Below, one piece after another: positions 14,716-23,697 of a stretch of 52,541 nt of DNA. The DNA is taken from IMG/VR virus record IMGVR_UViG_3300029258_002096, positions 1 to 52,541 of that record, one strand, 5' to 3'. This DNA comes from a virus. A program made the translations under genes and the position numbers. The stretch's first letter is position 1. Each line of letters begins with the position of its first letter. The notes beneath the pieces were generated by a model. The model saw nothing but the letters and a program-made list of their open reading frames with translations, had not been told where the DNA came from and did not search any database.

Positions 14716-15171
14716 ATGGGTGTAATATATGTAACAAGCAAGAAAAAGAAACCTCTCTCCTTGTCCTGTCCTGTGAGGGGGAATTATAATCATTATATGA
14801 GCATTAACCAATATATGATTGATAAAAAAATCCCTCACGAGGTTCCCGATGTACCCTTTTATCATGACAAAATCAGTCAGGGGCTACTTGCATTAGACAA
14901 CTCAAATAAAGCAGCCTCGAAGTGGAAAAAGTATTATGATAAAAAGGTGAGCACAACCGAAGAAGCCCAAAAACGGTATGCAGAAGATCGCGAGAAAAAA
15001 CTTCAACGGCTGCGGAACGAGCAGGAAGAAAGGGCAAGGCTAAGGGGGCGGCGGGTTTCGCCTGCAGTGAAACCTAACAATGAAGATACTTCTGAAAATT
15101 TGGAAGTAAACGAAGATACTTCTGAAAATGATAATGAAGATACTTCTGAAAATTTGGAGGTGCAAGAATGA
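14716..15171 (+). CDS. Hypothetical protein with tandem EDTSEN repeats
   Basis: 151 residues directly after the capsid gene (AAGGAG upstream). N-terminal part basic with VTSKKKKPLSLSCPV; middle a charged helix (EEAQKRYAEDREKKLQRLRN); C-terminus has three copies of EDTSEN separated by LEVN/DN. The start of the next gene overlaps the stop (ATGA). A head-tail joining or head-completion role is possible from position. No family recognised. Confidence 0.6.
   Translation: MGVIYVTSKKKKPLSLSCPVRGNYNHYMSINQYMIDKKIPHEVPDVPFYHDKISQGLLALDNSNKAASKWKKYYDKKVSTTEEAQKRYAEDREKKLQRLRNEQEERARLRGRRVSPAVKPNNEDTSENLEVNEDTSENDNEDTSENLEVQE
15082..15153 (+). repeat. Three 18-base direct repeats
   Basis: Identical copies of GAAGATACTTCTGAAAAT at 15082-15099, 15112-15129 and 15136-15153, coding for EDTSEN. 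Perfect identity points to recent slippage or recombination, so copy number may vary between relatives. Confidence 0.85.
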
Positions 15172-17684
15172 AGCGATTAATCATCTTTCTTTTAATGATC
15201 GGATTTGCATTTCCGTTGTTCGCACAGAATCGTGAACCTTCCGGCTTTGGTAACGTGGGAACCTTCAAAAGTTGGATTAAGGATGGCTTAACTAACATAA
15301 CGATTTATGGGCTTACCCATGCAGGTGCCCTGACAGTCGGCGAAGACGATACTGGATATGACGTCAAGTTTTTCGGTGCCACATCCGGGAATTATGTTTT
15401 TTGGGATGAAAGCGAAGACCTGTTGAGCGTAGTACAGACCAACGCAAACACTTCTGGAACAGAGCGGGCTACAACAGTTACGCTAACCCAAACCGGCGCA
15501 GGTGCGATTTCTGAGGCATTTTACGCTAAAGTCATTGCAGATGTTCAAACCGGATCCTGGGTGAACGGAATTGTCGGACGAGTGGATTATAGTACAGGGT
15601 CTACCGGAGATGCGGGTGGCGGTATGGCGGCTGCGATTTGTGCCGAAATCAATTTACCAGCCAAGTCTCCGAGTGGTGGGGCTTATTATGCCTTTGATGC
15701 AGAAATTGAAGCTCCTGAAAACTTTTCGTCTATAACAAATCCGACATCATTCCCAATGGCATTTATGCGAACCGGCCTATGGGGAAACGGAACCGCAAAG
15801 GCGAATTGGGAAGATTACGGATATATCTTCCATTTCGATGACATCACGGATGCCTCCGGCAACGTCTGGTATGATAATACGTTAAGGTGTTTAATTAATA
15901 CCACTGCATTCTATATGGTTTTTTCCGAGGCAGAGGGCGAATTCCAGACACAGTATTTAATTGAGTCTACAAATACAACGGACGCATCAAGCACAACGGT
16001 TGCAGCGCTTCAGTCAGACGGCGGATTGGGAATTGCGAAACAGGCACATATCGGCACAGGTTTGACGGTCGGATATACTACCGCAGACGAAAATGAACCT
16101 GCTTTCAAGATTATTGGTGATGCTGATTCTGATGCGGCGGGTGATACCGATGATACGTTCCAAATCGCTATCACGGCAAATGCCACCCCTACAAATGCTA
16201 CGTGGGGGTTCACATCTACTCAAAGTGCTGGATATACGTTTGATAAAAAAATTGACCTTGCGGCGGGTTTAGATGTAGGAACTGATTTGGATGTTGACGG
16301 AACGGCAAATCTGGACAATACCGATATTGATGGAACGTTTGCAGCGGACGGGACTACTTTTGATGTCAATAGTACAACTTCCATGACGTTTGACAATTCT
16401 AACACGACGAACGGGATTGACATCAATACCGGAACATCGGGAAGCCCGGTTGACATTGGACATTCGACATCCGAAACAACCGTTGGTGACAATCTTACTG
16501 TCAATGGTGATGCCGATGTGGTCGGAGCACTTACGGGCGGAACGATTGCTTCTGATGCAACGGTCACGGCTGCTTCAACAATGTCAACCGGTGCTAACGC
16601 TGGAACATCTGGTCAAATTACGTTTATTGCGAGTGATAACGATCAAGGTACAGTAACAATCAACACATCTGATAATCTTGCATTTGCGGGTTTTGCTGGT
16701 GGCGTTGATGTAGATGGCGACTTTACCGCTGGAAGTGTTGCGTCAGATGCAGGAGTAAGCGGAACATCTGTAACCATAGCACCATCGGCTGCCGGTGCCG
16801 CAATTGATCTACAACTCGAAACTGAATGGGTGTCCGGCACTTTAATTGATGCTGATTTTGGCAGTGCTACTACGTTAGACGATGACGCCATTGGTTTTGA
16901 GATGGATTTAAATGGCAATGTTACCATGACAACTGACAAGGATGTTACCGCAATTAGCTTAAAGTTACCGGCGTTGAGCCAAACGGCAGCTAATACAACT
17001 GCGATTTACGGGTTAAATCTTAGTACGGCTGGAGCGTTAGTACAGAGTTCGGGTGCTGGAACAATAAATTGGCGTGGTGTGAATATACAAATGCCAAATA
17101 GCACTCAGACAACCGGAACAGTATCTTCGATTGGAATTGACATCGCTGGTGGAACATTAACAAGCGGGACAGCTTACGGTATTGATGTGACTGGATCGTT
17201 TACGCGGGGCGCACACATAGCAACAAGTATGGCAAACGCTAACGTTGGTGATGGATACGGTGCGGCGATTGAAGTTGATGTTACTACGACAGGAACAAAT
17301 GCAGGTCATCTCGCTGCTGCTTCAGCATGGGTAAACGTAAACAGTGCAGTGGCCGCAGGCGGGAATCTGGTTGCGGCTCGCAATGATGGTATCTGGGTTA
17401 ATACTGGTGATTCTGGCAACCTTACGAATGCCATTGCTATCTTCGGCGCACGAATGCACATGTTGAGCGCGGGAAACGAAACAGCTGCTTGCCCATTTAG
17501 TCTGAATGTTTCAGGCACTACGACGGATGCGCTGTTTTACCTTTATAACGAGGATGGAAGCACATCAATGGGCTATACTGCCGATGGAAATACCGGAGCA
17601 AATAAGATCGGAGCCGTACCCTTGTATATCGATGGGAATACCAGTACGAAATACTGGGTATATATCTACGATAATTACAATTAA
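15168..17684 (+). CDS. Large secreted fibre-like beta-repeat protein with signal peptide
   Basis: 838 residues. Residues 1-20 form a Sec signal peptide (KR, hydrophobic core, cleavage at FAQ|N). The rest is Thr/Gly/Asp/Ala-rich with short beta repeats such as GLDVGTDLDVDGTANLDNTD, typical of beta-helical fibres or adhesins. A signal peptide on a fibre-like protein inside a head operon is unusual; either it is exported to the envelope, or the hydrophobic N-terminus serves as an anchor in the virion. Shares style with the fibre at 33843. The precise role is not known. Confidence 0.7.
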   Translation: MKRLIIFLLMIGFAFPLFAQNREPSGFGNVGTFKSWIKDGLTNITIYGLTHAGALTVGEDDTGYDVKFFGATSGNYVFWDESEDLLSVVQTNANTSGTERATTVTLTQTGAGAISEAFYAKVIADVQTGSWVNGIVGRVDYSTGSTGDAGGGMAAAICAEINLPAKSPSGGAYYAFDAEIEAPENFSSITNPTSFPMAFMRTGLWGNGTAKANWEDYGYIFHFDDITDASGNVWYDNTLRCLINTTAFYMVFSEAEGEFQTQYLIESTNTTDASSTTVAALQSDGGLGIAKQAHIGTGLTVGYTTADENEPAFKIIGDADSDAAGDTDDTFQIAITANATPTNATWGFTSTQSAGYTFDKKIDLAAGLDVGTDLDVDGTANLDNTDIDGTFAADGTTFDVNSTTSMTFDNSNTTNGIDINTGTSGSPVDIGHSTSETTVGDNLTVNGDADVVGALTGGTIASDATVTAASTMSTGANAGTSGQITFIASDNDQGTVTINTSDNLAFAGFAGGVDVDGDFTAGSVASDAGVSGTSVTIAPSAAGAAIDLQLETEWVSGTLIDADFGSATTLDDDAIGFEMDLNGNVTMTTDKDVTAISLKLPALSQTAANTTAIYGLNLSTAGALVQSSGAGTINWRGVNIQMPNSTQTTGTVSSIGIDIAGGTLTSGTAYGIDVTGSFTRGAHIATSMANANVGDGYGAAIEVDVTTTGTNAGHLAAASAWVNVNSAVAAGGNLVAARNDGIWVNTGDSGNLTNAIAIFGARMHMLSAGNETAACPFSLNVSGTTTDALFYLYNEDGSTSMGYTADGNTGANKIGAVPLYIDGNTSTKYWVYIYDNYN

Positions 17685-17696
17685 AAAAAAGGCTTT

Positions 17697-17727
17697 GGGG
17701 CTGTGCCTAAAAACAGCCCCGTTATTT
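17697..17727 (+). terminator. Weak intrinsic terminator or mRNA hairpin
   Basis: GGGGCTGT-gcctaaaa-ACAGCCCC, an eight-base perfect stem, then GTTATTT, an imperfect T tract. It separates the fibre-like gene from the secreted protein at 17750 and may reduce read-through. Confidence 0.55.
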
Positions 17728-17749
17728 AAAACAGAGAGGAGAATTTAAA

Positions 17750-18160
17750 ATGAAACGTGCGCAAATGAGTATCGGGCTGTTCATTGGTATTTTGTTATTT
17801 TCTACATCCCTTACGGCAGAGTATGTTCCATTCAAAGTCAATCTGAGCATGCTCGAAAGATTTATTGTACTTTCGCTGTTGCCCGAAAAGGCGAGTTTTA
17901 GCGATTGGAAAGTCATCAACGACTTAAAGGATCAACTTGCACCCAACGAACAGGAACGAGTTGCGATTGAAGCTAAACAAAATCCCAATGGCAGTATAAA
18001 TGCTAAATGGGACGCAGTGCCAGAAAAAGAAATCGTATTTGGAGAATATACGGAAAAACTGATTGTTGAAGCATTAAAAAACCTTGACGCAAAGGGAAAT
18101 CTCAATATTAATCAATTATCACTTTATAGGAAATTTGTGTTAAGAGAAATCAAAGAATAA
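17750..18160 (+). CDS. Small secreted protein
   Basis: 136 residues from ATG 17750, GAGGAG upstream. Signal peptide at residues 1-24 (KRAQ, hydrophobic run, SLTA|EYV). The mature part is charged and helical (EQERVAIEAKQ, YTEKLIVEALKNLDAKGN). Function unknown. It is grouped with three other exported or envelope-acting genes between capsid and connectors. Confidence 0.65.
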   Translation: MKRAQMSIGLFIGILLFSTSLTAEYVPFKVNLSMLERFIVLSLLPEKASFSDWKVINDLKDQLAPNEQERVAIEAKQNPNGSINAKWDAVPEKEIVFGEYTEKLIVEALKNLDAKGNLNINQLSLYRKFVLREIKE

Positions 18161-18177
18161 ATAGATTGGATAAATAG

Positions 18178-19227
18178 ATGAAGAAGCCAAAACTCGCTTT
18201 TATTACTCATCACAATTGTGCGCGTGTCACAAAAGAAGCGTGGGTACTTAAAAATCTTGGTTATGAAATACGATTAATTTCTCATTTACCCAAAGAGTAT
18301 GATAAAAGTCTTTACGATAGCATCAATTATTATGAAACACCGGAAAAATTCAGATCAACAATAAAACTGTTCTTTGGCAAAGTTGATATATTCCATGTTC
18401 ACAACACGCCCGACTGGATGGCATGGACGATTCGAGAATTGAATCCAAAGGCAAAGATTATCCTTGATGTTCACGATTCTAATAGATGGCTTTTTGGCGA
18501 ACAGACGGTTGATGCTACGGGTGAAAAAGTAATATGGTACGATGAGGATATGGCTATTGGTTGCTCAAATGGATTGGTTTTGCCAAGTTTGGGTTGCCAG
18601 AAAGAGATAAAAACACGAACATCAAAACCTACAACTTTCATTCCTCCGGCCTGCCCGGAAGATTGGTATATAACAAAACCCCAGGGATTCTACGGTGGTG
18701 CCGTAATTAATGGTGGGGTCTCAATGGATGTAATAAACAGTGGAGAGATATGGAGGAATTATACGGATTTATGTAAGGCATTGAGAGGGAAATGTCAAAT
18801 ATATATGTATACGCCGTCTATTACAGCCCGTGCAGATGATAAATTGAATATTCACTACATGAATTTAGGATGCCGAATATCTAAAATGATGATGAGTTTG
18901 GTTATTGAGAAGTTAGGCGAACACTCGTGGAATATAGTAGGTAACTGGTTAGCTAATAACAAAAAAATAAAAGTATTTGATATTAATATGCCCAATAAAT
19001 TTTTTGACGCGGTTGCGGCTGGCATACCGTCAGTTTCATTTGGAGTGCAGGAGGTAAACAGACTTATTGAAAAATATGATATTGGGATAGTGGCCAATAC
19101 GCCGGATGAATTTATTGAACGATGGGATGAACACATACAAAAACGAACAAACCTTGCGATGCACAGGCGGAAGCTATCTATGGAAAATTTTATCGGAAAC
19201 CTAACCAAGTTTTATGATAATTTTTAG
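18178..19227 (+). CDS. Glycosyltransferase, GT-B fold (GT4-like)
   Basis: 349 residues. N-terminal domain: KLAFITHHNCARVTKEAWVL and FHVHNTPDWMAWTIRELNP, then IILDVHDS. C-terminal domain: KFFDAVAAGIPSVSFGVQEV, the acceptor/donor-binding Gly-rich element typical of GT4 enzymes, followed by NRLIEKYDIGIVANTPDEF. Such enzymes add a sugar from a nucleotide donor. In this context it may glycosylate a capsid or fibre protein, or alter host glycans. The substrate is unknown. Confidence 0.75.
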   Translation: MKKPKLAFITHHNCARVTKEAWVLKNLGYEIRLISHLPKEYDKSLYDSINYYETPEKFRSTIKLFFGKVDIFHVHNTPDWMAWTIRELNPKAKIILDVHDSNRWLFGEQTVDATGEKVIWYDEDMAIGCSNGLVLPSLGCQKEIKTRTSKPTTFIPPACPEDWYITKPQGFYGGAVINGGVSMDVINSGEIWRNYTDLCKALRGKCQIYMYTPSITARADDKLNIHYMNLGCRISKMMMSLVIEKLGEHSWNIVGNWLANNKKIKVFDINMPNKFFDAVAAGIPSVSFGVQEVNRLIEKYDIGIVANTPDEFIERWDEHIQKRTNLAMHRRKLSMENFIGNLTKFYDNF

Positions 19228-19235
19228 AAAACGCT

Positions 19236-19781
19236 ATGGAACAAAACAGCAAATATTATGACGAAGTTTACAGGTACTCTGAAGACTATAAAGTGCATTA
19301 TAGGCGATCACCATACTATCCTATTTGGAATGTTTTTGTAAAAAACATGAACCCCAAAATGAGAATCGTAGACTTGGGTTGTGGGCCTGGTCAATTTGCG
19401 AAATATTTACGGGATGAAAGTTTCCAAGATTATATCGGCATTGATTTTTCGCATGTAGCCATTGATATGGCGAAAAAATTAGTGCCGGATTATACTTTTA
19501 TTTGCGCAGACTTAAATACTTGTCCGTTGCCCGATGCAGACTATTATGTTTTGTCCGAAGTCTTGGAACACCTTGAAAAGGATATTGCTTTAATTCAAAA
19601 AATACCATTCGGCAAAAAAGTTGTTGCATCGGTTCCCTGTTTTGACAATCCTGCTCATGTAAGAACATTTAAAAATATAAACGATGTTACAAAAAGATAT
19701 GGAAAATATGTTGTGTTTGATGTACTTGGTCAAGTCGGATTGTTTTTTGTGTTTAGCGGAGAAATGAAAAGGGAATTCTAA
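19236..19781 (+). CDS. Class I SAM-dependent methyltransferase
   Basis: 181 residues from ATG 19236. Motif I VDLGCGPGQ (residues 45-53), motif II around YIGIDFS, motif IV-like ADYYVLSEVLEHLEKD. The length suits a short Methyltransf_11-type enzyme. It follows the glycosyltransferase by eight bases and could act on the same glycan or on a small molecule. DNA methylation is less likely because no target-recognition region is visible. Confidence 0.75.
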   Translation: MEQNSKYYDEVYRYSEDYKVHYRRSPYYPIWNVFVKNMNPKMRIVDLGCGPGQFAKYLRDESFQDYIGIDFSHVAIDMAKKLVPDYTFICADLNTCPLPDADYYVLSEVLEHLEKDIALIQKIPFGKKVVASVPCFDNPAHVRTFKNINDVTKRYGKYVVFDVLGQVGLFFVFSGEMKREF

Positions 19782-19795
19782 GAAAGGAGAAAGAA

Positions 19796-20146
19796 ATGAA
19801 AAGAGCATTAATTATAGTTTGTCTGATGATTTTATTTGGCTCGTCTGGATATGCACAGTCAAAACCTAACGAAAGCCGAACCGTACCTGCTGGACAGGAA
19901 CAAGCCGCTCGGATTAATCAAACTGAGGCTGATGAATACCAACGAGTCAAATCCGAATTGGAAGAAGCCCAGAAATTGATAGGGCAGTATACGATATATG
20001 TGTCCAAGCTCGAAAAGAACAACAAACAACTTGTTGATCTGCTTGAAATGTCTCGGCAGGTTCTAAGGGAATTGGCAAACGCCGAAACAATTGAAGAGCG
20101 TGACAAAATATTAGCAAAATATCAAATAAAGGAAGCTGATGGCTAA
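19796..20146 (+). CDS. Secreted coiled-coil protein
   Basis: 116 residues, GAAAGGAG upstream. Signal peptide at residues 1-20 (KRALIIVCLMILFGSSGYAQ), followed by a long coiled coil (EYQRVKSELEEAQKLIGQY, SKLEKNNKQLVDLLEM). An outer-membrane or periplasmic position is likely. It could be a spanin-like protein by topology, but the position before the connectors is unusual for lysis. The next gene overlaps by eight bases. Confidence 0.6.
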   Translation: MKRALIIVCLMILFGSSGYAQSKPNESRTVPAGQEQAARINQTEADEYQRVKSELEEAQKLIGQYTIYVSKLEKNNKQLVDLLEMSRQVLRELANAETIEERDKILAKYQIKEADG

Positions 20147-20636
20147 TATAACTGCTGCGCAAGTACAAGCAACTGGCGGATGGACGACTACCGAGGCTCC
20201 TGATGCAACCCTTGCCTTGGCTCCATATATCCCGGCTGGTGATGGTTGGTTGAATGAAATTCTATCTAATAAAGGAACCGACCTTACAACACTAACGGCT
20301 GCGGATGCCGACAAAGGGGCTTTAGCGTTAGCCGCCGAATGTTATTACGTAGCTCATTTATTTGCATCCAGACCATCAAAGAATGATTTCAGGGCGGGGC
20401 CAGTAGAATCTAAAAACAAAAAGGCTGCCGATATTGTCGGGAGCGCGGAATGGCTTCTAAAAAAAGCCAAAGAGATGCTTGCTAAAGCTGGTATAGTTTA
20501 CGAAAAATACGGAGCCGTGACTCACGGCGGAGACGATTATCATCCAGACGGTGACGAGAAAACACAGATTGACCTTGGCCTTGCCTATCAAGATAGCGAC
20601 GAAGAGTTGAATTTTCTTGGGGTTGATGACGGTTGA
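20139..20636 (+). CDS. Head-tail connector adaptor, gp6-like
   Basis: 165 residues. Starts with an Ala-rich part (ITAAQVQATGGW), has a helical core (ADADKGALALAAECYYVAHLF, KKAADIVGSAEWLLKKAKEM) and an acidic tail. The gene precedes other connector and tail genes, as gp6-type adaptors do. The call rests mainly on order and size. Confidence 0.55.
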   Translation: MANITAAQVQATGGWTTTEAPDATLALAPYIPAGDGWLNEILSNKGTDLTTLTAADADKGALALAAECYYVAHLFASRPSKNDFRAGPVESKNKKAADIVGSAEWLLKKAKEMLAKAGIVYEKYGAVTHGGDDYHPDGDEKTQIDLGLAYQDSDEELNFLGVDDG

Positions 20637-21106
20637 GCTACAGAGATCAATTTCTTTTATGGTTGGCAACTGACGATCTTGCGGAGACTGCCACGCTAAC
20701 AACGGTCACGGGAGATACTTGTCCCTGTATGGAACAGGGTCGAAAGAATTATTCTCCCGACTGGCACGTTGCAAATCCGGGAGAAGATGATTGTGAGGGC
20801 ACTGGTTTAATTAATACCAGCACTACGACAATTAACATTAAGGCGGTGTTTTCTCCGGTTGGGCTTGCGGGAAATAGTATACCAACGATGAAAGAATTTA
20901 TCGAAACTATTGGGGAAATCCAGAAAGACGATCTCTTTTTGTGGGGGACGGTAAATACGGCCGACGGCTCGTTTGCCGATTTGTCGGGGAAAAGCGAATA
21001 TACGGATTATATCACAAAAGATTCAAAGAAATATTTAATAAGGGATGTTTCCGATATTCCCGCAAGTGTAGGACAGGTTGCCCATTTAGTGAGGAGGAGG
21101 GCTTAA
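20633..21106 (+). CDS. Head closure / connector protein
   Basis: 157 residues from TTG 20633, overlapping the previous stop. N-terminal LLWLATDDLAETATLTT; a central Cys pair (TCPCMEQGRKNYSPDWH); and a beta-rich C-terminus (FAD, DYITKDSKKYLIRDVSDIP), fitting small head-closure proteins in order and length. The identification is tentative. Confidence 0.5.
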   Translation: MSYRDQFLLWLATDDLAETATLTTVTGDTCPCMEQGRKNYSPDWHVANPGEDDCEGTGLINTSTTTINIKAVFSPVGLAGNSIPTMKEFIETIGEIQKDDLFLWGTVNTADGSFADLSGKSEYTDYITKDSKKYLIRDVSDIPASVGQVAHLVRRRA

Positions 21107-21546
21107 TGGAAAAGTTGGTTGACACAAGCAGATTTATCCTTAAAAGCAGGGCTGTAAAGTTAGCTCTTGCTAAAGCTGGAGCGCGGGAGATACTTAAGGG
21201 TGCACAGGAGATATACGACGCAGCCGACAAGAATCTTTCCGGCCCGCATTATAAACCAGGCCAGCCACACAAAGCCACTATGCCCATTGCACGGATTACA
21301 GGTAACTTGTCCAATTCGTTGAAGCTGACTCCGTTGTCGAGTACGGTTGTAGCTGTTTGGTCTGATCCCAAAATAGCAAACTATAACAGATATGTTCATG
21401 ACGGCACAAAGGGGAAAAAGGGGAAAAGGAAGCGAATGAAACCCCGACGCTTTATTGGAGCTCCTGTAAACGAGAGACGACCCGCTATACAGGGTAGAAT
21501 CAGGCGACAGGTTTTGCTTGCGATACGCAAAGACGGGCGAACATAA
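21106..21546 (+). CDS. Tail completion / neck protein (HK97 gp10- or Mu G-like)
   Basis: 146 residues. Start chosen at ATG 21106, which overlaps the previous stop and follows GAGGAGGAGG. Contains the pattern of such proteins: a helical N-terminus, TGNLSNSLKLTP with GPHYKPGQPH upstream, a Tyr-rich NYNRYVHDGTKGKKGKRKR, and RRFIGAPVNERRPAI. It would join tail tube and head. Reasonable by pattern and order. Confidence 0.65.
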   Translation: MEKLVDTSRFILKSRAVKLALAKAGAREILKGAQEIYDAADKNLSGPHYKPGQPHKATMPIARITGNLSNSLKLTPLSSTVVAVWSDPKIANYNRYVHDGTKGKKGKRKRMKPRRFIGAPVNERRPAIQGRIRRQVLLAIRKDGRT

Positions 21547-22038
21547 GTGAGTGTTAGGCAGACACATATCATAGAAGATTGTGAAAGATGTTTCGAGGCT
21601 CTTTTCAATGCCAAGATTTCGGGCGGTGTTCCCTGGAGTCGTTGGGAAACCTATTTAGGCTTCCCAGAAGAAGATGTACTGAGCCAACTTGAAAAACCCG
21701 TGATATATACCGAGTCACCAAAATATATCGAAGAAATAAAACAGCAAGGCGGCCTGGGGCTCGGTTTATATCAAATGTATTTCGGTGCGTGGGATGACCG
21801 GAAAACTGGAGGGCCGGAAGAGATAAATATTATATCTTCCTACATTCTTCAGCTTTTCCGAAACACAAAAACACTCCATACGACCACGTTTTCCGTAACG
21901 CTTGGTGGAACGAGTTATTCCGGTAAAACCTTGACGGATATGGGAATCGTAGTGCAAGGAATCAGAGATACGGGAGAAAAAGCCACAGAAGATATAAAAG
22001 AATTCAGACATGAATATGAAATAATGTTTATGGCCTAA
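21547..22038 (+). CDS. Tail terminator-like protein
   Basis: 163 residues from GTG 21547, just after the previous stop. An alpha/beta small protein (SVRQTHIIEDCERCFEALF, SSYILQLFRNTKTLHTTTF, FRHEYEIMFMA) immediately before the tail tube gene, the usual place of the tail terminator. The role is inferred from order and length. Confidence 0.5.
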   Translation: MSVRQTHIIEDCERCFEALFNAKISGGVPWSRWETYLGFPEEDVLSQLEKPVIYTESPKYIEEIKQQGGLGLGLYQMYFGAWDDRKTGGPEEINIISSYILQLFRNTKTLHTTTFSVTLGGTSYSGKTLTDMGIVVQGIRDTGEKATEDIKEFRHEYEIMFMA

Positions 22039-22053
22039 TTAAAGGAGAAAGAC

Positions 22054-22842
22054 ATGGCTGTTACTGACATACTTCCAGCACCGCCGGAAAATAGTTATTT
22101 ACGCGGCCAAGATGCTTTGCACCGATATGTGATTTGTGATGCATCGGCCTCTGCGCCTGTAGCTTGGACAAATTTAAGTTATGTTCAGTCTGTAGTAGTT
22201 GGCGATGTAACCTATGGCGTAGAGTACGACATACGACATCATGGAGCGGGAGACAAGACGCACGTCAAGCGTGAACCTATGTGGCCCGTGACAATTAATG
22301 TTTTGAACGGGAAAAAGGCAGAGGTTTTGGCTGCCCTTCAGAATATTACGTGGAGTAGTGCAAGCGTAGCCCTTCCATATCATGTGAGTAATGATACGCC
22401 GGATTGTATTATTGAATCTATTTTTCGTGAGGCAGATTATACCCACAGGTTTAGTCAAGTTATCCAAGATTTGATTATTGATGATACCAGCCAGGGTATT
22501 CCAATGGAATACGAAGACGGTGTAATTACTGGACATACTTACTATCCGCCGTTCTACGTTTACGCTGGATATGAAGCGGTTTACGATGTTTGGGATGCAA
22601 CGCCGACAACGCTTACTTATACCCTGTCTTGTTCTACGCCTGCATCTATGGTTACGGCGACTGACCACAACTGGTGGGAACTTGATAATGCAGCTTTTGT
22701 GAAGCTGTGGGATAATTCAGCCGACGGATTCTACCGTTACACGACTGGTGTTGCGATCAGTGGCGGAACGTTGACAGTTACGGGAGCCACGCCATCTGCC
22801 ACAGATAAAGTTTATACGCTATATGTAAAAGCAACTTCTTAA
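22054..22842 (+). CDS. Major tail tube protein
   Basis: 262 residues, AAAGGAG upstream. Beta-rich, Thr/Ser/Ala-rich; the C-terminal 90 residues (LTYTLSCSTPASMVTATDHN, GTLTVTGATPSATDKVYTLY) look like an added Ig-like or decoration domain, common on tube proteins. Placed before the tail chaperone pair, the usual order. It would form the tube through which DNA passes. Confidence 0.7.
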   Translation: MAVTDILPAPPENSYLRGQDALHRYVICDASASAPVAWTNLSYVQSVVVGDVTYGVEYDIRHHGAGDKTHVKREPMWPVTINVLNGKKAEVLAALQNITWSSASVALPYHVSNDTPDCIIESIFREADYTHRFSQVIQDLIIDDTSQGIPMEYEDGVITGHTYYPPFYVYAGYEAVYDVWDATPTTLTYTLSCSTPASMVTATDHNWWELDNAAFVKLWDNSADGFYRYTTGVAISGGTLTVTGATPSATDKVYTLYVKATS

Positions 22843-22862
22843 AAAACAGAGGAGATAAAAAG

Positions 22863-23210
22863 ATGACAGATCAAAAAAACGCACCATTCGTAACTGCTTC
22901 TATTTGGCTTGCAAGTGCATGGGAAAGTATTTTTGGTATCAAGCCGGATAGAATGGAACAAGAGGAATATCCAGACGGACGGATATTAGCACTTGCCGTT
23001 TATGAGGATCGTACTAAGTTGCCCGATCCGTCAAAATTCAGGGTATCGCACGATGACGGGGGGGCGATTGTGCCCCTCCTTGCGATACCGTTTTCAAGGG
23101 AAACTGTTTTTGAGACGAATTTCAATACAATCAAAAGAAACAAATTTTTTAGAATTGTAAACGGTAAAGGAGAAAATGAAGATGGAAAAAACACAAAACA
23201 AAGCGATTGA
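22863..23210 (+). CDS. Small tail-module protein
   Basis: 115 residues, GAGGAGAT upstream. Short alpha/beta protein (ASIWLASAWESIFGIKPD, GAIVPLLAIPFSRETVF). Overlaps the start of the chaperone gene by 35 bases in another frame. No family recognised. Confidence 0.55.
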   Translation: MTDQKNAPFVTASIWLASAWESIFGIKPDRMEQEEYPDGRILALAVYEDRTKLPDPSKFRVSHDDGGAIVPLLAIPFSRETVFETNFNTIKRNKFFRIVNGKGENEDGKNTKQSD

Positions 23211-23697
23211 TATACTGAAAAAGGCTTATGAAAAAGATACCGTAGAGGTCAACTTTGATCTCGGTGGTGGTGTCATTGCGAATTTAAGTCTTGCCGATGC
23301 TGCGGATATGTTCGCAGAACAGGGTTGCATCAAAGAGGATAAGCAATACGAATACGAAAAAAAGGGATATGGCGACCGTCCGATTGATGAAAAAAAATGG
23401 GAAACATATCTAAAAAGCGTTAAGCCTGAACATAGGGAAAGAATCGCCAAAGATAGGCCTTGCAATCGTGCCGAACAGCGTGCAGACGAAGATACGCAGC
23501 GCATTATCATACGTGACTTACTTGCAAAATATTTACGGGACGAAAACGGGGCTTTTCATTTTCCCGATGAACAATCGCAGCAAAAGTTTGGGCGTATGGC
23601 TATTTCTACGCCACGACTTACAAAGTTGATTACTGATAAATTAATTGAGTTGACCGGCAAGGTTTCCGAAATTCAGGAAACGGTAAAAAACTCCTAA
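23176..23697 (+). CDS. Tail assembly chaperone, short form (G-like)
   Basis: 173 residues from ATG 23176, with AAAGGAG upstream. Charged helical protein (AIDILKKAYEKDTVEVNFDL, QQKFGRMAISTPRLTKLITD) directly before the tape measure, the position of lambda G. It ends just after a slippery heptamer that can shift ribosomes into the next frame. The short form would be the main product; it wraps the tape measure during tail assembly in related phages. Confidence 0.75.
   Translation: MKMEKTQNKAIDILKKAYEKDTVEVNFDLGGGVIANLSLADAADMFAEQGCIKEDKQYEYEKKGYGDRPIDEKKWETYLKSVKPEHRERIAKDRPCNRAEQRADEDTQRIIIRDLLAKYLRDENGAFHFPDEQSQQKFGRMAISTPRLTKLITDKLIELTGKVSEIQETVKNS
23685..23691 (+). promoter_or_regulatory. 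Programmed -1 ribosomal frameshift site
   Basis: A AAA AAC in zero frame, a standard X XXY YYZ slippery heptamer, two codons before the stop of the short chaperone ORF. A five-base stem CTCCT / AGGAG lies directly downstream. Confidence 0.8.
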
